This document shows, in pieces, positions 32,972 through 37,628 of a DNA stretch of 37,628 nucleotides (positions within the stretch are counted from its first letter, which is position 1; each line of letters starts with the position of its first letter). The DNA lies in contig CANGZT010000008.1 in assembly GCA_947458955.1 (NCBI GenBank), forward strand, positions 1-37,628, given 5' to 3'. The notes under the pieces are model-generated. The model searched no databases. It saw only the letters and a list, made by a program, of their open reading frames with translations, and had not been told where the DNA came from. The stretch is from Flavobacteriia bacterium. Lineage in GTDB: Bacteria > Bacteroidota > Bacteroidia > Flavobacteriales_D > Crocinitomicaceae. A program made the position numbers and the translations under genes.

Positions 32972-33250
32972 ATGGATATTTCACAATACAAAACAATCGA
33001 AAAGGAATCGGTTTCTTCGATGACTTTTAATAAAGAAATAGAAATCGAACAACACGAAGATCTAAGACATCAATTAGAACAAGCTACACGTTTGGGGAAT
33101 GGGTATCATTCAAAAGTTTCGATCTATTTTCATGATGATGAAGGGCCTAAAAGGGTCGAAACAACTATTTGGGCAACAGGTTCTAAATATATTTGTTTAA
33201 AAGGCGGTGTTTGGATTCCGATTAGCCGAATCGTAGAAGTTAAATATTAA
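32972..33250 (+). CDS. small protein of unknown function (92 aa)
   Basis: The ATG at 32972 (MDISQYKTIEKE) is chosen over the track's TTG at 32966. A helical N-terminal part (EIEIEQHEDLRHQLEQATRLGN) leads to a compact beta region, KVSIYFHDDEGPKRVETTIWATGSKYICLKGGVWIPISRIVEVKY, which resembles a small SH3-like barrel. No signal peptide, membrane segment or catalytic motif. It has its own -7 element and is monocistronic, followed by a terminator-like hairpin. I do not recognise a named family. Confidence 0.75.
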   Translation: MDISQYKTIEKESVSSMTFNKEIEIEQHEDLRHQLEQATRLGNGYHSKVSIYFHDDEGPKRVETTIWATGSKYICLKGGVWIPISRIVEVKY

Positions 33251-33290
33251 TAAAAATACGCTTAAGGTACTTTTTGTTACACAGAGATTG

Positions 33291-33333
33291 TCCGTTTTGT
33301 GTTAGATTTGTCTAATTCAAAACGGATTTTTTA
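33291..33333 (+). terminator. nested hairpin terminator with a -7-like element in its loop
   Basis: TCCGTTTTG (33291-33299) pairs with CAAAACGGA (33318-33326) and is followed by TTTTTTATTTT. Inside, TTAGA (33302-33306) pairs with TCTAA (33311-33315). The apical region reads TAGATTTG (33303-33310), an exact TAnnTTTG match that could start dsbD. No -33 element at normal spacing was found. Confidence 0.65.
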
Positions 33334-33349
33334 TTTTAAATACATTTGT

Positions 33350-35437
33350 ATGAAGAATGTGATATTTAAAGGGTTGATTTTCTTTTTTTTATTAATAGTT
33401 AATAATCAAGTCTTCTCTCAATTTGGTCCTGATTGGCACGATAAAATTACTTGGGATTTTTCTATTGAAAAGAAAGATGAATCACATGCGTATGTTGTAG
33501 CAAATGCAAAGCTAAAAAAAGGGTGGCATGTCTATTCTGTCAATCATAATCCTGAAAAGGCTAGTTTTACCGGTACACCAACCAAATTAACTTTTGCACC
33601 ATCTAAAAAATATAAGTTAATAGGAAAATTAATTGACACTAAAAAACCATTATTACACAATGATGACTTAGGTACATCTTTGTATTTTGAAGGATCAGCT
33701 ACGTTCAAACAAGAAATTGAATTTTATCAGGACGCACCAGTGGATATCGCTTTAACCTATTCATTTATGATTTGTTCGGATGAATTTGGTTGTTTACCCC
33801 CTGTGGACGAACAAACAATTTTAAAAGCAACAGGTTACAAAGCAGTAAAGTTAGATGGACCAGTAAAAAGCGATTCTATAGAAAAAACAGAAGCTGAGAA
33901 TAATGATGTTGCTAGAACTAAAAAAGAAACAACTAAAACATCAAATTCCGCAGTAAAAAAGAAACTAATTACTTCTAAAAAATCGAAAGATACACTTTGG
34001 GTTATTTTTCTCAAAGGTTTTGGTGGCGGTTTAATTGCTTTATTGACACCGTGTGTGTTCCCTATGATTCCAATGACGGTTACTTTTTTTACTAAACGTT
34101 CGAAAACACGTACCAAAGGAATTGCAAATGCCCTATTATATGGGTTCTCTATCATTTTTATTTATGTTGCTTTAGGATTATTGGTTACAGCAGCATTAGG
34201 TCCTTCAGGGTTAAATGATTTATCGACGAATGTTTGGATGAATTTAATTTTCTTCGCCATTTTTATCTTTTTTGCTATTTCTTTTTTGGGTGCCTTTGAG
34301 TTAAGACTGCCTAATTCATGGGTGAATAAAGCAGATAGTAATGCTGATAAAGGAGGATTGATAGGAATTTTCTTTATGGCATTTACCTTAAGTTTGGTTT
34401 CTTTTTCTTGTACTGGACCAATTATAGGTTCCTTACTAGTTGAGTCTGCCGCTGATGGTGCTATGTTAGCACCTGCTATTGGTATGGGAGGATTTGCTGT
34501 TGCGTTAGCCTTACCCTTTGCATTGTTTGCTGTTTTTCCAGGATGGTTAAATTCTTTGCCTCAATCGGGAGGATGGTTAAATTCGGTCAAAGTAGTGCTG
34601 GGGTTATTAGAATTAGCCTTGGCGATGAAATTCCTCTCAGGTGTTGATTTAGCTTATCATTGGGGTATTTTAACACGTGAATTATTTGTTGCGATATGGA
34701 CAGTAATTTTCTTTGTGATCGGGTTTTATTTATTGGGGAAATTAAAGTTTTCGCACGATTCTAATGTAGAAAAGTTGACAGTTACCCGTTTTATGTTTGC
34801 CTTATCCGCTTTCGTGTTTGGATTATACTTATTACCAGGAATGTGGGGGGCACCTTTACAATTAATTGATGGTGTTGCTCCGCCTAGAACTCACAGTGAA
34901 GATAATTTTAGTTTTGTTAGAGGTGAAGGTTCTGCTTCAAGTACTGCAAAGAGCACACATTATGAAGCATTCAAACAATACATGCACCCTGTTTCGGATG
35001 GAAGTATTATGGTCTTTCACGAACTAGAAAAAGCCAAAGAACTAGCAAAATTAGAAGGAAAAAATATTTTACTTGATTTTACTGGTCATAATTGTGCTAA
35101 TTGTCGTCGTACAGAATCAAAAATTTGGTTAGATCCATCTATTAAACCTTTATTACAAGATAGTTTAATCATTGTTTCGTTGTATGTAGATGATAGAACA
35201 CCTTTACCTTTAAATGAGCAAAAGTTTTCGAAAGCGTTACAAGCTAAAATGACAACGATAGGGATGAAATGGTCGGATTATGAGATTACACACTATAATC
35301 AAATAACCCAACCCTTGTATGTCTTGATTGATGCTGCTGGAAATGATATTTCTGCACCGATGGGGTATGAACCGAATGTTGAGAAATATAAAGCGTTTTT
35401 GAAAACGGGTCTTCGAGAATCTAAGACACCTCTTTGA
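33350..35437 (+). CDS. dsbD: DsbD-family thiol:disulfide interchange protein
   Basis: Carries electrons from cytoplasmic thioredoxin across the inner membrane to periplasmic proteins. The ATG at 33350 gives 695 residues and a clean signal peptide (MKNVIFKGLIFFFLLIVNNQVFSQ); the track's start adds 17 residues from the terminator region. Residues about 24-160 form the periplasmic DsbD alpha domain with Cys142 and Cys148 (MICSDEFGCLPPVDE). A Lys-rich linker precedes about eight membrane helices with Cys235 (LLTPCVFPMIPMT) and Cys354 (SFSCTGP). The C-terminal thioredoxin domain holds CANC at 582-585. All three redox pairs are present. It converges with pepT 18 bp downstream. Confidence 0.93.
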   Translation: MKNVIFKGLIFFFLLIVNNQVFSQFGPDWHDKITWDFSIEKKDESHAYVVANAKLKKGWHVYSVNHNPEKASFTGTPTKLTFAPSKKYKLIGKLIDTKKPLLHNDDLGTSLYFEGSATFKQEIEFYQDAPVDIALTYSFMICSDEFGCLPPVDEQTILKATGYKAVKLDGPVKSDSIEKTEAENNDVARTKKETTKTSNSAVKKKLITSKKSKDTLWVIFLKGFGGGLIALLTPCVFPMIPMTVTFFTKRSKTRTKGIANALLYGFSIIFIYVALGLLVTAALGPSGLNDLSTNVWMNLIFFAIFIFFAISFLGAFELRLPNSWVNKADSNADKGGLIGIFFMAFTLSLVSFSCTGPIIGSLLVESAADGAMLAPAIGMGGFAVALALPFALFAVFPGWLNSLPQSGGWLNSVKVVLGLLELALAMKFLSGVDLAYHWGILTRELFVAIWTVIFFVIGFYLLGKLKFSHDSNVEKLTVTRFMFALSAFVFGLYLLPGMWGAPLQLIDGVAPPRTHSEDNFSFVRGEGSASSTAKSTHYEAFKQYMHPVSDGSIMVFHELEKAKELAKLEGKNILLDFTGHNCANCRRTESKIWLDPSIKPLLQDSLIIVSLYVDDRTPLPLNEQKFSKALQAKMTTIGMKWSDYEITHYNQITQPLYVLIDAAGNDISAPMGYEPNVEKYKAFLKTGLRESKTPL

Positions 35438-35454
35438 GGGGCTCAGACCACGTA

Positions 35455-36702
35455 TTAACTTCTTTCTTCCCAGATTTGGATTAGTTCCACACAAGTAGCT
35501 ACACCTTTCTCCATATCTTGTACACTTACGTATTCGTGACGTGAATGAATTGCCATTTCACCCGTGAAAATATTCGGACAAGGTAAGCCCATAAAAGATA
35601 GTTTCGAACCGTCAGTACCCCCACGAATAATCGTTGCTTCTGATTCTATACCAATACGTTTCATGGCTTCTATGGTATAATCTGTAACGAAAGGGACTGT
35701 ATTTAAGACTTCCTTCATGTTTCGGTATTGTTCCTTAATTTCGAAAGAAGTTTCTAGTTCTGGATAGTTACTTAGTATTTCATTTACGATGTTTTGTAAA
35801 CGCGCTTCGTGTTCAGTTAATTTTTTCGTATCGTGATCTCTGATAATGAAATTAAGGGTTGCCGTTTCTAATTCTCCTTTGATGGAAGTAGGGTGAACAA
35901 AACCCTCTCTTTTTTCAGTTGTTTCGGGAGACCATTCATTTTTTGGTAAAGCAGCCACTATTTCCGATGCCACTTTTATGGCATTCACCATTTTACCTTT
36001 TGCATAACCTGGGTGAGCACTTTTTCCATGAATGGTAATCGTAACACCATCAGCAGAAAACGATTCGTCTTCCAAAGAACCCAATGTTCCACCATCCAAG
36101 GTATAGCCGTAATCTGCATTTAATTTTTTCATGTCTAATTGTTCTACACCACGACCTACTTCTTCGTCCGGGGTAAACAAAATGCGTACATCTCCGTGTT
36201 TCACTTGTGGGTTTTTTACCAGATAATGTGCAAAGTCCATGATGATTGCAATGCCTGCTTTGTCATCTGCTCCTAATAAGGTTAAACCACTTGCAGTAAC
36301 GATATCATCTCCGATTTTACTTTTTAAATAAGCGTGTTTTTCAGTAGTGATGATTTGTGTTGGATCGTCTGGTAATACAATTGGCGCACCTGAGTAATTT
36401 TTGTGTACAATTGGTTTTACGTTTGTACCACTGCAATCAGGCGCTGTATCCATGTGTGAGCAAAAACAAATGGTAGGAATTCCTTTTTTATCAGAATTCC
36501 TTGGAATAGTTGCATATACATACCCCCACTTATCCATTTCAGCATCATCGATTCCCATTGCTTTTAATTCTTCTACTAGAACTTTGGCTAAATCTTTTTG
36601 TTTTTCCGATGAAGGAAAAGTAGGGGATAGGGGATCGGCAGTAGTATCGATTTGAACGTATTTTAAGAAACGTTCTAGGACTGTATGGTTATAGTTATGC
36701 AT
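35455..36702 (-). CDS. pepT: peptidase T (tripeptide aminopeptidase)
   Basis: Zinc-dependent exopeptidase of family M20 releasing N-terminal residues from tripeptides in the cytoplasm. The 415-residue length is normal. The active site is seen as CFCSHMDTAPDCSG at 79-92 (His83 and catalytic Asp85), LLGADDKAGIA at 142-152 (bridging Asp) and LFTPDEEVGRG at 175-185 (catalytic Glu180 and ligand Glu181). RGGTDGSKLSFMGLPCPNIFTGE near 361 and IHSRHEYVSV near 387 complete the metal site. It has its own promoter element and converges with dsbD. Confidence 0.96.
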   Translation of the reverse strand: MHNYNHTVLERFLKYVQIDTTADPLSPTFPSSEKQKDLAKVLVEELKAMGIDDAEMDKWGYVYATIPRNSDKKGIPTICFCSHMDTAPDCSGTNVKPIVHKNYSGAPIVLPDDPTQIITTEKHAYLKSKIGDDIVTASGLTLLGADDKAGIAIIMDFAHYLVKNPQVKHGDVRILFTPDEEVGRGVEQLDMKKLNADYGYTLDGGTLGSLEDESFSADGVTITIHGKSAHPGYAKGKMVNAIKVASEIVAALPKNEWSPETTEKREGFVHPTSIKGELETATLNFIIRDHDTKKLTEHEARLQNIVNEILSNYPELETSFEIKEQYRNMKEVLNTVPFVTDYTIEAMKRIGIESEATIIRGGTDGSKLSFMGLPCPNIFTGEMAIHSRHEYVSVQDMEKGVATCVELIQIWEERS

Positions 36703-36715
36703 GTAGTATTTTTTT

Positions 36716-36723
36716 CAAATGTA
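36716..36723 (-). promoter_or_regulatory. -7 promoter element of pepT
   Basis: Minus-strand TACATTTG matches TAnnTTTG, 13 bp before the start codon. The leader would be only about 7 bases. Confidence 0.45.
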
Positions 36724-36728
36724 TTGAT

Positions 36729-36759
36729 TTTCTTTTCTTTTTCCGCAAAAGAAAAGAAA
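36729..36759. repeat. 13-bp perfect inverted repeat (tttcttttctttt)
   Basis: The arms at 36729-36741 and 36747-36759 are perfect, with a 5-base loop tccgc, upstream of pepT. The rest of the 36703-36981 gap holds no gene. It includes a tandem tttcaattcg pair near 36867-36886 and the ndk terminator. This repeat resembles the interrupted palindrome at the IS in having pyrimidine/purine arms around a GC-containing loop. Confidence 0.6.
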
Positions 36760-36933
36760 CAAAAGAAAACTCGTCTCTGTATTTTATTTTCTCTCTCAAC
36801 TTTTGAAATTACTACCATTTCGGTGATCTCTTCACATACGTTTCGAGCTACCTTATGGTGCCAGCATTTCAATTCGTTTCAATTCGTTCATAAAATAAGG
36901 AGACATGGATTTCGCTTCGATTTTTTATAAACC

Positions 36934-36961
36934 AAAAAAGCTGTCCTTGAGGGACAGCTTT
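36934..36961 (-). terminator. ndk terminator
   Basis: AAAGCTGTCC (36937-36946) faces GGACAGCTTT (36952-36961), a perfect 10-bp stem. On the minus strand it is followed by six Ts, 20 bp after the ndk stop codon. Confidence 0.9.
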
Positions 36962-36981
36962 AGGTATGTTTTCTAAAAAGA

Positions 36982-37401
36982 TTAGAAAATTTCGTTTGGA
37001 GCGAAGTGGAAAGCACCTTCTCTTTCAGCGCTAGCGTCAGCATCTGAACCGTGAACTGCATTTCTTCCTTTGCTTTCAGCGTATAATTTACGGATAGTTC
37101 CATCAGCAGCTTCAGCAGGATCAGTAGCACCGATTAATGCTCTGAAGTCAGCTACTGCATTGTCTTTCTCTAAAATAGCAGCGATGATAGGACCAGAAGT
37201 CATATACTCAACTAATTCACCGTAGAAAGGTCTTTCAGCATGCTCGATATAGAATTCTTTTGCTTGAGCTTCACTCAAATGAGTAAATTTCATAGCTTTA
37301 ATTTTGAATCCTTTAGAAATGATTAAATCTAAAATTTTACCAGCGTTTCCACCTTCAATCGCGTCTGGTTTTAACATTGTGAATGTTCTGTTTGTTGCCA
37401 T
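36982..37401 (-). CDS. ndk: nucleoside diphosphate kinase
   Basis: Exchanges phosphate between nucleoside tri- and diphosphates to balance nucleotide pools. The 139-residue length is normal. [12 protein letters not shown] carries Lys11, [11 protein letters not shown] is at about 67-77, [20 protein letters not shown] at 89-108, and the phosphorylated His117 is in [10 protein letters not shown]. It is monocistronic, with its own promoter element and terminator. Codon use looks conserved and G-rich relative to its neighbours, as expected for a highly expressed gene. Confidence 0.97.
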   Translation of the reverse strand: MATNRTFTMLKPDAIEGGNAGKILDLIISKGFKIKAMKFTHLSEAQAKEFYIEHAERPFYGELVEYMTSGPIIAAILEKDNAVADFRALIGATDPAEAADGTIRKLYAESKGRNAVHGSDADASAEREGAFHFAPNEIF

Positions 37402-37418
37402 TTTTTCTAATTTTTGGA

Positions 37419-37426
37419 CAAATATA
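37419..37426 (-). promoter_or_regulatory. -7 promoter element of ndk
   Basis: Minus-strand TATATTTG matches TAnnTTTG exactly, 17 bp before the start codon. Confidence 0.65.
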
Positions 37427-37492
37427 GATAGAAAACTTTGTTATTGCTTAAAGCAAATATTAACATACGTTGAAAACTGGTAAAATTAAAAG

Positions 37493-37510
37493 AGTTAGGT
37501 TAATCTAACT
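37493..37510. promoter_or_regulatory. DtxR/MntR-like operator
   Basis: AGTTAGGTTAATCTAACT is palindromic at 16 of 18 positions and close to the DtxR/IdeR consensus core TTAGGTTAGSCTAACCTAA. It lies 8 bp upstream of the -7 element of the ZIP-like gene, where a bound repressor would cover the -33 region. A metal-dependent repressor of the DtxR/MntR family is the likely binder; its gene is not in the window. Confidence 0.6.
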
Positions 37511-37518
37511 TTTTTAAG

Positions 37519-37526
37519 TATATTTG
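37519..37526 (+). promoter_or_regulatory. -7 promoter element of the ZIP-like gene
   Basis: TATATTTG matches TAnnTTTG exactly, 39 bp before the ATG at 37566, giving a leader of about 33 bases. Confidence 0.65.
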
Positions 37527-37565
37527 TTTAATGAACGATTATACTCATGTTTTTATCTTTGTAAA

Positions 37566-37628
37566 ATGGATCAAATAGTTGGTTATTTCAGTTCGATAGA
37601 CCCTGCTTTCGCTGCTTTATTAGCAACC
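37566..37628 (+). CDS. probable ZIP-family metal transporter, N-terminal fragment cut by the window
   Basis: Only 21 codons are present: MDQIVGYFSSIDPAFAALLAT. This resembles, from memory, the start of bacterial ZIP metal permeases, where a short amphipathic YFSSxxP segment leads into the first membrane helix. The DtxR/MntR-like site upstream fits a transporter of manganese, iron or zinc. The call rests on a short segment plus context. The frame is open at the window edge. Confidence 0.55.
   Translation, partial: MDQIVGYFSSIDPAFAALLAT

Noticed and set aside
33299-33349. 17-residue extension of DsbD in the ORF track
   Set aside because: It is encoded by the terminator hairpin, begins with a non-ATG codon and would bury the signal peptide.
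36685-36930. 81-residue plus-strand ORF between pepT and ndk, and its minus-strand mirror at 36675-36872
   Set aside because: Both are low-complexity Phe/Ser/Lys translations of the palindrome and flanks, and they overlap the pepT start.
1-37628. CRISPR arrays, tRNA or rRNA genes, prophage and conjugation genes
   Set aside because: None seen. There are no regularly spaced direct repeats, no cloverleaf-like intergenic sequence and no phage or conjugation proteins; the IS is the only mobile element recognised.

Overview
This window looks like chromosome from a low-GC member of the Bacteroidota, most likely order Flavobacteriales; I cannot place the genus. The grounds are a type IX secretion (Por) sorting domain, a DUF4270 lipoprotein, GH3-family and DUF1573 proteins, AT-rich leaders without clear Shine-Dalgarno sequences, and repeated matches to the Bacteroidota -7 promoter element TAnnTTTG. 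Most genes are housekeeping, in short operons on both strands. No rRNA, tRNA or CRISPR array was seen.

Layout. 1-1765: palindromic intergenic repeats interrupted by a complete IS110-family insertion sequence (about 387-1737). Its long left end folds by eye into two adjacent internal loops carrying matches to the element's own target and donor junctions, as expected of a bridge RNA. 1764-3725: a Crp/Fnr regulator divergent from thiL, then a tiny basic protein. 3725-4547: repeats and a deoxynucleoside kinase. 4603-7035: a tiny membrane protein, a GH3-family protein and a secreted protein in one operon. 7081-9892: rfaE2, a UPF0104-type membrane protein, panD and panC. 9963-13893: a short glycogen-synthase-like protein, a DUF4270 lipoprotein and glmS.

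13905-21139 is a polyhydroxyalkanoate (PHA) locus. On the minus strand phaB, phaE and phaC make (R)-3-hydroxyacyl-CoA and polymerise it with a class III synthase. Divergently on the plus strand run phaJ, an alpha/beta hydrolase, 3-hydroxybutyrate dehydrogenase, a patatin-like hydrolase and a DUF2459 protein, nearly back to back; these look like monomer supply plus polymer mobilisation. No phaA thiolase is present here.

21187-23807: rmlA, a polyprenyl synthetase, a MazG-like pyrophosphohydrolase and a Nudix hydrolase. 23837-27202: a very large secreted M43 metalloprotease whose catalytic domain is split by two homologous inserted repeats. 27297-37401: dapD, ruvX, def, a lipoprotein, a DUF1573 protein, pabB, tilS, a small conserved-looking protein, dsbD, pepT and ndk. 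The window ends in the first 21 codons of a probable ZIP metal transporter preceded by a DtxR/MntR-like operator.

The strongest candidates for something new are the IS110 bridge RNA with its junction-assembled promoter, the split M43 protease, and the divergent PHA locus with an apparent terminator between phaE and phaC. All structures and motif matches were found by eye; none was checked with a folding program or database search.
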